From: Microbacterium halophytorum | Lineage (GTDB): Bacteria > Actinomycetota > Actinomycetes > Actinomycetales > Microbacteriaceae | Length of the DNA: 64,000 nucleotides | Assembly (NCBI RefSeq): GCF_002970975.1 | Contig: NZ_PNFA01000015.1 | Coordinates: 1-64,000 of the forward strand | Direction of reading: 5' to 3' | Shown: positions 9,623 through 18,081 of the stretch, one piece after another | Layout: every line of letters starts with the position of its first letter | Numbering within the stretch: position 1 is the stretch's first letter | Position numbers and translations under genes: made by a program | The notes under the pieces: model-generated | Seen by the model: only the letters and a program-made list of their open reading frames with translations | Databases searched by the model: none | Told to the model about the DNA's origin: nothing

Positions 9623-9638
9623 CTCACCTCGAGGTGAG
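9623..9638. promoter_or_regulatory. 16-bp perfect palindrome upstream of the giant CapA-Mur ligase gene
   Basis: CTCACCTCGAGGTGAG is self-complementary with no loop, so it reads as a dimeric-regulator site rather than a terminator. It lies in the 151-bp gap between the taurine-type ATPase gene (stop at 9662) and the 1689-aa gene (start at 9510), 113 bp before the latter. No clear sigma-70-type promoter is visible in the gap. Confidence 0.35.
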
Positions 9639-9661
9639 TCCATCGAGTAGAGCTCGTGCGA

Positions 9662-10438
9662 TCACGCAGCGGCCATGCCGATGCTGGCAGCGATCGAGTC
9701 GCGCATCTCCGCGAACTCGGGCGTCTCGCGCAGTTCCGCGCCGCGGAGCGGCCGGCCGTACTTCTTCGAGATGCCGATCGGCTCGTCGCGCACGACGCGC
9801 CCCGGGCGCGGGCTCATCACGATCACCCTGTCGCCCAGGACGATCGCTTCGTCGACGCTGTGGGTGATGAAGAAGATGGTCTTCTTCTTCTCCCGCGAGA
9901 GGTCGAGAAGGTCGTTCTGCAGCTTCTCGCGCGTGATCGCGTCGAGCGCACCGAACGGTTCGTCCATGAGGATGATCTCAGGGTCATTCGCGAGCACACG
10001 CGCAATCTGCGTGCGCTGCTGCATGCCTCCGGACAGTTCGTACGGCTTGCTCTCATGGAAGTCGGCGAGGCCGACCGTCGCGAGCGCCTCCGACGCCTTC
10101 CGTTCCCGTTCCGCGGCGCTCACCCCCTTGATCTTGAGGCCGAATTCCACGTTCTTGTGAACCGTCAGCCACGGGAACAGCGTCGGCTGCTGGAAGACGA
10201 CGCCGCGTTGGCGTGCGGGGCCGGCGATCGCTTCGCCGTCCATTTTCACGGTGCCGGTCGTAGGCTCGAGGAAGCCCGCGATGATGTTCAGGAGCGTCGA
10301 CTTGCCGCAGCCGGAGGAGCCGACGACGCACACGAACTGCCCTTCGTCGATCTCGAGATCCGTCGCGCCGAGAGCGTCGATCGTCTCCCCCTTGTCGGTG
10401 ACGTACTGCTGTGAGATGCCGTCGAGACTGAGCTTCAT
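9662..10438 (-). CDS. tauB-like: ABC transporter ATPase, nitrate/sulfonate/taurine type
   Basis: 258-aa ATPase energising a NitT/TauT-type importer. Walker A GSSGCGKSTL, signature LSGGMQQRTQIARVLA, Walker B IILMDEPFGALD and switch THSVDEA are intact. Its ATG (10438-10436) overlaps the TGA of the binding-protein gene by one base (TGATG), which indicates translational coupling and fixes the start. Last gene of a three-gene permease/binding protein/ATPase operon. Taurine is the best guess because the partner binding protein resembles TauA; nitrate, sulfonate or a pyrimidine precursor cannot be excluded. Confidence 0.9.
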   Translation of the reverse strand: MKLSLDGISQQYVTDKGETIDALGATDLEIDEGQFVCVVGSSGCGKSTLLNIIAGFLEPTTGTVKMDGEAIAGPARQRGVVFQQPTLFPWLTVHKNVEFGLKIKGVSAAERERKASEALATVGLADFHESKPYELSGGMQQRTQIARVLANDPEIILMDEPFGALDAITREKLQNDLLDLSREKKKTIFFITHSVDEAIVLGDRVIVMSPRPGRVVRDEPIGISKKYGRPLRGAELRETPEFAEMRDSIAASIGMAAA

Positions 10439-11502
10439 CACTCGGCCGCGTTCTCGATCGCGTCGCTCCACGGCGCATCGGCGTAACGCTGCTCGTCGCC
10501 AATTCCGTCGACCTCGCCCTGGTCGGTGAGGAACTGCGCCGTCGACAGGAGCGTGTCGCCGAGGCCGCCGCCGAAGTACTCGTCGCCCAGTTGCTCGCTC
10601 GCCGTCGGATACGCGTACCCCTCAACGAGGGCCTGTGCTTCCTCGACCGAGACGCCGAGCTCGACGGCGACGCTCTCGCTCGCCGTCGCCGGGTCGTCCT
10701 GAATCATCTGACTCGCTGCATTCTGCGCGGCAGTCCAGACCTCCATGAACTCGGGGTTCTCCTCGATGAAGGCGGTCGTGCTGCCAGCGAGGTCGTACGT
10801 CGCCCGACCAGCCTCGGCGGTCTCGGCGGCGGTCAGCAGCAGGTGTCCGCTCTCCTGGAGCTCGGCGAGGGTCGGGTTCCAGACCCAGGCGGCGTCGATC
10901 TCGCCACGGTCCCAGGCCGCCAGCATTGCGTCAGGCGCGAGGTTGATGACGTCGAGGTCGTCGGTGGTCATGCCCGCTTCGTTGAGCGCGGCGATCAGCG
11001 AGTAGTGTGCCGTCGATCCGAACGGAACGGCGACGGTCTTGCCGGCGAGCTCCTCGACGGACGACAGCTCTTCCTGCGTGATGAGTGATTCCGCCGCACC
11101 GATCACGTCGAAGATCCAGATCGTCTTCACGTCGAGGTTCAAGGGCTCCGCCAGGAGCTTGACCGCGGGGCCGGAACCGACCAGCCCGATGTCCGCCGAT
11201 TCCGAGCCGAAGGCCTGGACGACGTCGGCGCCTGAGGCGTACTGTCCCCAGTTGATCGTGGCGTTCGGCATGCAGGTCTCGAGCCAGCCCAGGTCCTTCA
11301 CGACCAGGTCGCCGTTCGGAATCGGCTGATACGCAATGTTGACCTCGGTCGTGATCGAGTCATCGACCTCGACGGGGCAGGCGGTGAGCTCGTCGCTCGC
11401 TCCCGTACTGTTCTGCTCCGATTGCGGCGTGACGCAGCCGGCGAGCAGCGCTACCCCGGCGACGGCGGTCAGGGAGAACGTGAGTGCGGCCTTGCGGTTC
11501 AT
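10438..11502 (-). CDS. tauA-like: Taurine-type ABC transporter substrate-binding lipoprotein
   Basis: 354-aa extracellular solute-binding protein. The N-terminus has a lipoprotein signal peptide with lipobox LAGC (Cys23). The body has TauA/SsuA-like segments: IAYQPIPNGDLVVKDLGWLE, DIGLVGSGPAVKLLA and AAWVWNPTLAEL, which delivers the ligand to the TauC-like permease. The ATG has a strong GGAGGAA. Encoded 22 bp after the permease and overlapping the ATPase start by one base. TauA-like binding is inferred from family resemblance; no sulfonate catabolic gene (tauD, ssuD) is adjacent. Confidence 0.88.
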   Translation of the reverse strand: MNRKAALTFSLTAVAGVALLAGCVTPQSEQNSTGASDELTACPVEVDDSITTEVNIAYQPIPNGDLVVKDLGWLETCMPNATINWGQYASGADVVQAFGSESADIGLVGSGPAVKLLAEPLNLDVKTIWIFDVIGAAESLITQEELSSVEELAGKTVAVPFGSTAHYSLIAALNEAGMTTDDLDVINLAPDAMLAAWDRGEIDAAWVWNPTLAELQESGHLLLTAAETAEAGRATYDLAGSTTAFIEENPEFMEVWTAAQNAASQMIQDDPATASESVAVELGVSVEEAQALVEGYAYPTASEQLGDEYFGGGLGDTLLSTAQFLTDQGEVDGIGDEQRYADAPWSDAIENAAE

Positions 11503-11524
11503 GGATTCCTCCGGTTCAGTGCGG

Positions 11525-12334
11525 TCAGACGCGGCCGTGCCATGGCGTCAGGAGCCGCGAGATGATCTTGATGAGCGAGTCGAGCGCGACGGCGACGATC
11601 CCGATGACGATGATGCAGGCGATCGTGAGCGCCGTCTGCAACTGCGTGCCCGATTGGTAGGCGAGGCCGCCGATTCCAGGGATGCCGTTGTTCAGCTCAG
11701 CGGCAACGACCGTCGTCCACGCGAAACCGGTCGCGATGCGGATGCCGCTCAGCAGCTCCGGCAGCACGCTCGGAAGGAGGACCTTCGTCGCGACCTGCAG
11801 GCGGGAGGCGCCCATCGACTGCGCGGCCCGGATGTGATCCTGTTTCACTCCGCGCACTCCGTTCATGGTGGCGATCACGAGCGGAGGGAACGCGGCGAGG
11901 AAGAGCAACCAGTACTTCGAGACGTCACCGATGCCGAACCAGACGATCAGCAGTCCGACGTAGCCGAGCGGCGGCAGAGCGCGAAGGAAGTTGATGTACG
12001 GGTCGAATGCGTCGCGCATCCAGCCGATCGTGCCCATCATGAAGCCGATGATCGGCCCCAAGACGATAGCGGCGCCCACCCCGACGGCGATGCGACCGAG
12101 CGAAGCGATCAGGTGCTGCCACATGAAGTAGTCGAACTCGCCGCACACCATGCGCGAGCTGCCCTCGGAGATCGGACGACACGTGTTCGACTCTACAAAC
12201 GCCGCCACGACCGCGCCCGGTGTCGGCAGGTATGTCTCGGGCACGAGCCTCAGCGCCGTGACCATCCACCAGACGGCGAGCAGGACGACGAATACGGCGC
12301 TCGCCAGAACGAAGCGGCGCGTGCGCGGCTTCAT
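11525..12334 (-). CDS. tauC-like: Taurine-type ABC transporter permease
   Basis: 269-aa inner-membrane permease of the BPD_transp_1 family with about six transmembrane helices and a cytoplasmic EAA-type loop (AAQSMGASRLQVATKVLLPS). The ATG at 12334 is preceded by AGAGGA at good spacing. A GTG eight codons upstream (12358), with GAGGGGA ahead of it, is an equally possible start. First gene of the importer operon. The upstream gap (12335-12481) contains an AT-rich patch near 12428-12434 that may hold the promoter, but no convincing -35 is seen. Confidence 0.88.
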   Translation of the reverse strand: MKPRTRRFVLASAVFVVLLAVWWMVTALRLVPETYLPTPGAVVAAFVESNTCRPISEGSSRMVCGEFDYFMWQHLIASLGRIAVGVGAAIVLGPIIGFMMGTIGWMRDAFDPYINFLRALPPLGYVGLLIVWFGIGDVSKYWLLFLAAFPPLVIATMNGVRGVKQDHIRAAQSMGASRLQVATKVLLPSVLPELLSGIRIATGFAWTTVVAAELNNGIPGIGGLAYQSGTQLQTALTIACIIVIGIVAVALDSLIKIISRLLTPWHGRV

Positions 12335-12481
12335 CGTCGCGGTCCTCTTTTGCGGCACAGTTTCCCCTCAGCGAGATCATTGCTCAGCCTCGATCGGTCC
12401 TCCGATCCCGGTCGTGAACGTGACGATATTACTTGAAACGGTGCTACATCGTTGCGCTACCGACGCGTGGCGCCGAAAACC

Positions 12482-15400
12482 CTACTGCCCCACACGCAGC
12501 GGCAGCGAGATCAGAGTGCGTGGGCGTCGACGGTGGTATCCGTAGTGCCGCTTCTTCTCATCGAGCTTCATGAGCAGGTACTTGATGGTCTCGGGCTCAA
12601 GGACGTCGATCCGGGGGAAATCGGGGAACCGATTGATCTCGGGAATCTTAAAGCTATCCTCAGTGATCGCCACGTCGAAACCCAGGTATTCCAACTGGGA
12701 GAAGCTCGCCGCCATCTTCAGCACCTGCTCTTTCACGAACTCCCAATGCGGAATCACGCCGTCGATGAGCACGCCAGTATCGGGATGACTCGGGGTCGCG
12801 ACCACGCGGCCGTTGACGAGAGACTTGGCGTTGCCAAACTTACCGGTGGCGATGTCAACCTCGGCCAGCAGGCCTCCTGCCGCGGTGTTGTCGACGAACC
12901 CCGATGCAGCGGAGCCGACCCTGAGATAGGCGTTGCCCAACTGCGGCGTCACCGCATCCATCTTGAATACGGTCATGCGCAACGTGTTCACCGACTGCGG
13001 GTAGACCTCAGCGAGCACGGGATGCATCATGATGAATTCCGTGACCAAGTAGCGATTCGCCGGATCTCGCAGAATCGCCAGCACATCGTCTTCTGCGGCG
13101 ATCTCGCCATTCAGCGTGTACTGTCCGCCTTCGAAAGCGAGGCGGAAGAAGCCATCGCCATGCGAGCCCTCGTCAGGCTTGAGCGCGAGCACCCCCTTCT
13201 CTCGTGCTAGGCGAAGCACATCCGTGAACTCCGCTGTATACCCTTCCGGGCAGTCCATCATCGGCACGAGATGGGTGCCGCTGCCCGACGGGCTCGTGAC
13301 GTAGTAGTAAGCAGGAAGGAACTGGTTGAAGTCAGCCGCGACGTGCTTGATGCTGATCTTGTCTTCGAGCCAGTACTTGTACCGAGTGTTGATGTGGCGA
13401 AGCCACCGGTACTCGAAATCTGAGATGAAGTTGAGACGGTTCGCCGGCGTGATTCGGTACTGCGGGATGCGGTACGAAAGAAAACCGTTCTTGTACGCCC
13501 AGAACTTCGTCTTCACGGGAACTCCGTTCCGCTGAACGAAATCGCGTCGTATGTCGCCGAGCCAGCGCACGGACTGATAGGGCAGGAGCCCCTTCGGGTA
13601 CAACGCCTCGGCGAACTGGCGTCGGATGATCAGTTTCGCATTGTGCAATCCTCGTGCCGTGCGTGCACTGAAGCCAGCAGACGTGCGGTGCTTCTCGCGG
13701 GCCTGCTCCTGCACGAACTCGCGGAGTTCAGCCGACACGGGGTAGACGGAGCTGAGAAGCGGCTTCTCTGCGATTTTCCGAATCTGCATCTCGCCGTCGC
13801 TGATCGCGATGGTGTACTGCATGCACCGCAACTGCGGCGCGAATCTCCCCATCTCCTTCAGGCTCTGAAGAATGATCGGCCAATTCTCGATCTCGCCGGC
13901 GACGGGTGCGTTCGACCCGGGGTACTCGTCGTAGACCTCGATCTTCGGCCCCACCGACCGGCGCGCCTCCGTGTACTGCCCCGTTTCCGGATCCACGCGC
14001 GCGAACAGCATCACGCGCTCAGCATCGTCGCCTTCGCCGAGCGTCACCGGCAGCTGCAGCAGGACCTCTACGGGCGTCGGGTTGTCACCGACCGCGTTCA
14101 GCATGGTCACACGAAGGTAGCGTGTCTGGCGCGCGGATACGCGGCGGGGTTCCGCGATCACCATGGAGCGGCGGCGCGAGTAGATCGCGAGAAGTTCGAA
14201 GAGCTCACCTGGAGTGCATGCGACACCGTTCACGAAGAATGTCTCCCCGTCGTGCGCCACCCGTGCCCGGGCCCTGCCGCTCCATTGCGCCGGCATCAGC
14301 ACACACTCACCGCGCTGCTGCAGCACCTGCGCGAGTGCGTCAAGCGACGCGCCGGTTGCATTCGCCTCCTGCGAGATCGGCACCAGGTGGACGCCTCGAT
14401 CTCGCCGATACACCTGGAAGTGTGTGGGAGCGAACAGGTGCTCGAAGGGATGAAACACCATCAGCGCCGAGACCCGGTCACGAATCCACTTCGCGTACTT
14501 CCCATTCAGCGGCTGGGCATACAGGTAGTCGCGGCGTGCCAGGAATGAAGCGCGATTGTCATCCTTGATCCCGAATCGCTCGACCGTACCTGCCTCGAAG
14601 CCCCAGGCATGCGCGCGGCGGATCTGCTGCGGTTCGAACGTGCCGTTCGCAACGTCTCCACGCCGCATCGCGTACCACTGCGCTGCGGCGGGGCCGGTGA
14701 AACCTGCAGACCGGAGATGGAAGATCCCGAGCCGCCTGCGCATGCGATCGACTTGGTGCAATACGCGCCGTCGCACGGACGCTGCGTCAGCGCGCTTGCG
14801 CCGGTCCTCCTGTGTACGTTTGCTGAGCTTGATCAGGAATCGCTGCGCACGTTGGCTGAACGGCCGACCATCGGGATAGATGGGTCGAGACGCGATGTCG
14901 ACGACCTGGAAGTTGCGGTCTCGCCCCAGAGTCACGTCCACTGAGATGAACGTGAATCGCGAGTCTGGCCGACTAAGCACTTTCTCGATGCGTCGCACGA
15001 TCGCACGATAATCGGGGATCTCGCGGCCCGTACCCGCGATCGCTCCGGTCCGCTCATCAACTCGAACACGGACGCTGAAACGCCCGTGCGCGAGTTCGGG
15101 TGTGAAAAAGGGCACCCGCCGGAAGTAGGCACCGCGTTGAACGAGGCTCTCCCGCCCGGAGTCCTCTGCACGACGGGTACGGTCTCCCGCCAAGAGTTCG
15201 GCGTCGAGCACACGAGCGTTCCCTGAGCGACGACCGACATAGAACCGCATCACGAGATCGTGCTCGGTCCTGTCAGGAAGGATCGAGGCGCGCTCCAAAC
15301 CGGCGACCACGATGCAGCGCGTGCGCGAGGTGAGATCGTTGAGCGCGCTCACGAGCTCCGAGCGCGAAACGCCGCGATCGTTCAAGCTGATCGACGACCC

Positions 15401-15871
15401 GTCGTACGTCAGCTTGACTCCGATACCGCGATCCCACCTAAGCGGCACGATGCGGACATCTCCGCGCTGGCGTATGGCCTCGATGAGGCCATCGATGTTC
15501 GCGTCCAGGGCGTTGGGGAACTTCCGCAGGCGGACGATTGACACGCCTTCGCGGTTCTCTGCCGCCCGGGAGATCACACACAGTCCGTCGCCCAGAAGAT
15601 CCGCGAAGGCCGGCGCGATGCGCCGTGCGACCACACGATTCGTCAGCCATTGACGTTGCTTGTTGATGGGGTGCAGCTCGTAGAAGTCGCGACGGCTGAA
15701 GGCCTGGTTCGCGTCAGCAGACTGCTCATGGCGCCACTTCTTCCGACGCACCGTCCTCACTTGCTCGCGTGCGACGAGACGGGCCACAGCCGGATCCAGG
15801 CCCTTGTGGACGTACGGTTGCGACAGCGCCGTGACGGTCGCTCGCTTGATCCGTGCAGTAATTCTTCGCAC
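12482..15871 (-). CDS. Large protein with three tandem ATP-grasp (sugar-transfer-associated type) modules
   Basis: 1129 aa, GTG start, no signal peptide or membrane helix. The C-terminal module (about 815-1115) matches the sugar-transfer-associated/TupA-like ATP-grasp family and keeps expected features: LALKPDEGSHGDG (lysine plus glycine-rich loop), VTEFIMMHP and IPEINRFP (metal-binding Glu/Asn). Two upstream segments (about 57-330 and about 443-720) repeat the same plan. Each opens with a helix like F..R.YLY...N.KY.KW..DR, followed by a HLVPIS-like strand. But IPEIN has become VDIASRP in module 1 and RKIAEKP in module 2, so both probably lost catalysis. ATP-grasp enzymes make amide or peptide bonds through acyl-phosphates; cyanophycin synthetase pairs an ATP-grasp with a Mur ligase domain, as this cluster does on separate proteins. 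Substrate unknown. Confidence 0.78.
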   Translation of the reverse strand: MRRITARIKRATVTALSQPYVHKGLDPAVARLVAREQVRTVRRKKWRHEQSADANQAFSRRDFYELHPINKQRQWLTNRVVARRIAPAFADLLGDGLCVISRAAENREGVSIVRLRKFPNALDANIDGLIEAIRQRGDVRIVPLRWDRGIGVKLTYDGSSISLNDRGVSRSELVSALNDLTSRTRCIVVAGLERASILPDRTEHDLVMRFYVGRRSGNARVLDAELLAGDRTRRAEDSGRESLVQRGAYFRRVPFFTPELAHGRFSVRVRVDERTGAIAGTGREIPDYRAIVRRIEKVLSRPDSRFTFISVDVTLGRDRNFQVVDIASRPIYPDGRPFSQRAQRFLIKLSKRTQEDRRKRADAASVRRRVLHQVDRMRRRLGIFHLRSAGFTGPAAAQWYAMRRGDVANGTFEPQQIRRAHAWGFEAGTVERFGIKDDNRASFLARRDYLYAQPLNGKYAKWIRDRVSALMVFHPFEHLFAPTHFQVYRRDRGVHLVPISQEANATGASLDALAQVLQQRGECVLMPAQWSGRARARVAHDGETFFVNGVACTPGELFELLAIYSRRRSMVIAEPRRVSARQTRYLRVTMLNAVGDNPTPVEVLLQLPVTLGEGDDAERVMLFARVDPETGQYTEARRSVGPKIEVYDEYPGSNAPVAGEIENWPIILQSLKEMGRFAPQLRCMQYTIAISDGEMQIRKIAEKPLLSSVYPVSAELREFVQEQAREKHRTSAGFSARTARGLHNAKLIIRRQFAEALYPKGLLPYQSVRWLGDIRRDFVQRNGVPVKTKFWAYKNGFLSYRIPQYRITPANRLNFISDFEYRWLRHINTRYKYWLEDKISIKHVAADFNQFLPAYYYVTSPSGSGTHLVPMMDCPEGYTAEFTDVLRLAREKGVLALKPDEGSHGDGFFRLAFEGGQYTLNGEIAAEDDVLAILRDPANRYLVTEFIMMHPVLAEVYPQSVNTLRMTVFKMDAVTPQLGNAYLRVGSAASGFVDNTAAGGLLAEVDIATGKFGNAKSLVNGRVVATPSHPDTGVLIDGVIPHWEFVKEQVLKMAASFSQLEYLGFDVAITEDSFKIPEINRFPDFPRIDVLEPETIKYLLMKLDEKKRHYGYHRRRPRTLISLPLRVGQ

Positions 15872-15941
15872 GCTTCCGCGTCCCCCCAGCCGATGGAATC
15901 CAGCTCCTCCGCATCGAACCGTGCGCAGGCAACCTCAGCAT

Positions 15942-15947
15942 ATTATC
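15942..15947 (-). promoter_or_regulatory. Candidate -10 element for the triple ATP-grasp gene
   Basis: GATAAT on the minus strand (5 of 6 match to TATAAT) lies about 70 bp before the GTG at 15871 and just downstream of the hairpin ending the MurF-LRR gene. No good -35 is recognisable. Confidence 0.35.
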
Positions 15948-15988
15948 CCAGTGATCGATGGTTGAGAATCATCCCGCTGTGCTGTAGT

Positions 15989-16012
15989 GCGTGACGCTCT
16001 GGAGCGTCACGC
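15989..16012 (-). terminator. Hairpin after the MurF-LRR gene
   Basis: Perfect 10-bp stem GCGTGACGCT/AGCGTCACGC (15989-15998, 16003-16012) with a CTGG loop, 45 bp after the stop of the 655-aa gene. It implies that the ATP-grasp gene downstream has its own promoter. Confidence 0.6.
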
Positions 16013-16056
16013 CGCGCTCGAGGAGGATGATGGCCCGTTCGGCGAGGATCCGCGAA

Positions 16057-18024
16057 TCAGTCCGGCACGACGTCCAGTTGCCGCGGACGCAGCCGGGTTC
16101 GCAGGATGGCCTCGGCCGGCGATCCCTTGTAACAGCGGATGACGAGTTTGCCGTTCCCAGCGAATGCGCCCGGTTCAATAGTGCGCACAGATCGCGGCAG
16201 AGTGATCGTGCGCAACGACGTGCAATTCCGGAACGCACCGACCTGGATCGTCGTCAGCCCTTCCGAGATCTCGACATCTATGAGCGAAGTGCACCCGTTG
16301 AATGCGCCGCGGTTGATCGTACGCAAACTCGCCGGCAATGTGACCGAGCGCAATGACGTGCACTGGTAGAAGGCGCGCGTCGCAATGCCGCGCACTGGTT
16401 CTTCGATGCGCACATCTTCAACGGCACTGCCCGCGAACGCGCGCTGCCCGATCAGCACGAGCCCTGCGCCGCCAGCCTCACCGCCCACGCTGACGGAGCT
16501 GCGCTCTGCCGCGGTCCCGTCGCGCAACTCCGTGCCGAGCGCGTCGATCACTCGGTATGCGATCCCATCTGATTCGCATGAACTGCTCCGCCAATATGAC
16601 GGGTCGCCGTAGAGGAAATCCGTGCCGAAGATCGCGTCGATCGTGAGACCGAGCGCCGTTGGTGCGCCTGCCTTGAACGCCAGCACATCGTCGGGCCCCA
16701 GGCTCAGCTCGATGGCGTGTTGCAACTCGGCCCGAGCTTCGGTGTGGAACACCTGTCTGCCAGCATTCTCGAGCTCTTCCGCAACAAACTTCGACAGCGG
16801 CCCGAAGCAGTAGAACGCATCGATGTCATGGAACGTCGCGAGTTCCCGACCGACCTGCCGGTGAGTGGGTTCGGCATGCTCTCCGAGCCGGGGGATGTCC
16901 CCCACGACGTACGTGCGTTTCGCTCCGGCCGGGCGGCTGAGACTCGCGAGCGTCTCCGCAGTTCCTCGAATCGCAATCTCCGTCGCGTTGAAGCAGTCCA
17001 CGAGCACTTTGTGCCCTCCGAGGAGGAGCAGGTTCTGGCGTGTTCCGGTCGTGCGGTACTTCGCCAGCCCCGCGGTGATCTTTGCGGGCTCCATGCCGAG
17101 CCAGCGTGCGATGGCGAACGCCGCGACGGCGTTGCCGACGTTGTGACGCCCCACCACGTGAATCTTCGCGGCCGTTCGCGCCCCCGTTGCCCGCTCCACG
17201 ACCGTGAAGTGCACGGCACCGCCGTCTTCATGGAGGCCTTCTGCTGTGTAGTCGACGCCCGGCTCGTCGAGACCGTACGAAACGACTCGATGCTGATACG
17301 TGTGAACGCGCAGGATCGGGTCATCGAAGTTTACGAACATCACGCCGTCGTCACCGAGCCGGCGATCGATGCTGAGCTTGTCATACAGCACGTTGCGCTG
17401 TTCGCCGCCGTACTCACCGATGTGGCTCACGCCGATGTTCGTGATCAGACCGGCGTCGGGCGCAATCATTCGCGCGGCTTGATCGATGATTCCTGGTTCG
17501 ACGGCGCCGGTCTCCTGCACGTACACCTCGTGCTCCTGGCGCAGCCGCTGCACGGTGTCCCCGACGCGACCGAACACGTTCGAGTTCCCTCGGCTCCAGT
17601 GCGTCGTGAACTGCTCGGATGTCACGAGTCGGATCATCTCGCGCGTCGTCGTCTTGCCGTTGCTGCCGGTGACCGCGATGGTCTTGACATCGTACTGATC
17701 TCGGATCGCACGCATGAGACGCACGTATGCCTCGCGTGGCCTGCGCTGAATCAGTGTCGGAACGGGTTCCCCCGTGCTGAGGTAACGCTGCTCGTCGTCG
17801 ACGAAAGCGACGACGCCGTCCGCGACTGCGGCGTCGACTGCCTTACGCGGTTTACCGAAGTGCACCACGTTCGGGGCTGCCATGGACCATGCGGCGGCAG
17901 CCTTCGCGAACTCATGGTCCGCGATCGGCAACGCCGACTCCGGCAGACCGATGCCGAGGAACGCTGCAATGCGCCGCAACGTCAGGGGGAACAGCACGGG
18001 CGTTTGTTCGTCAATCAGCACCAC
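16057..18024 (-). CDS. MurF-like Mur ligase with C-terminal BspA-type leucine-rich repeats
   Basis: 655 aa. N-terminal 470 residues form a Mur ligase: P-loop TGSNGKTTTRE (119-129), SRGNSNVFGRVGD, VQETGAVEPG (catalytic-region Glu), TNIGVSHIGEYGG and HNVGNAVAAFA. Residues about 510-640 are LRR_5/BspA-like repeats (TRAFYQCTSLRSVTLPASLR and two further units). The LRR sits C-terminal here but N-terminal in the 1689-aa protein. Fusing an LRR, usually a surface adhesion or protein-contact module, to a cytoplasmic ligase is unusual; docking between the Mur ligases of the cluster is one possible role. GTG start with a TAAGCT hexamer 7 nt upstream and no Shine-Dalgarno. It follows the 868-aa gene by 57 bp on the same strand. 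Confidence 0.82.
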   Translation of the reverse strand: MVLIDEQTPVLFPLTLRRIAAFLGIGLPESALPIADHEFAKAAAAWSMAAPNVVHFGKPRKAVDAAVADGVVAFVDDEQRYLSTGEPVPTLIQRRPREAYVRLMRAIRDQYDVKTIAVTGSNGKTTTREMIRLVTSEQFTTHWSRGNSNVFGRVGDTVQRLRQEHEVYVQETGAVEPGIIDQAARMIAPDAGLITNIGVSHIGEYGGEQRNVLYDKLSIDRRLGDDGVMFVNFDDPILRVHTYQHRVVSYGLDEPGVDYTAEGLHEDGGAVHFTVVERATGARTAAKIHVVGRHNVGNAVAAFAIARWLGMEPAKITAGLAKYRTTGTRQNLLLLGGHKVLVDCFNATEIAIRGTAETLASLSRPAGAKRTYVVGDIPRLGEHAEPTHRQVGRELATFHDIDAFYCFGPLSKFVAEELENAGRQVFHTEARAELQHAIELSLGPDDVLAFKAGAPTALGLTIDAIFGTDFLYGDPSYWRSSSCESDGIAYRVIDALGTELRDGTAAERSSVSVGGEAGGAGLVLIGQRAFAGSAVEDVRIEEPVRGIATRAFYQCTSLRSVTLPASLRTINRGAFNGCTSLIDVEISEGLTTIQVGAFRNCTSLRTITLPRSVRTIEPGAFAGNGKLVIRCYKGSPAEAILRTRLRPRQLDVVPD

Positions 18025-18031
18025 CCGAACA

Positions 18032-18037
18032 AGCTTA
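18032..18037 (-). promoter_or_regulatory. Leaderless-type -10 element of the MurF-LRR gene
   Basis: TAAGCT on the minus strand lies 7 nt before the GTG at 18024. The gene lacks a Shine-Dalgarno sequence, which supports a leaderless transcript starting inside the 57-bp intergenic gap. Confidence 0.4.
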
Positions 18038-18081
18038 CGGGGGATGGCGCGGACTACACGTCGACCGGTTGTCGACCGATG

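Noticed and set aside
9623-9638. Palindrome as a rho-independent terminator of the importer operon.
   Set aside because: It is a loopless palindrome of 16 bp without T-run; the geometry fits a protein-binding site better.
16057-18024. Calling this the housekeeping murF.
   Set aside because: The C-terminal LRR domain, the two additional paralogues and the lack of dcw-cluster neighbours argue for a specialised ligase.
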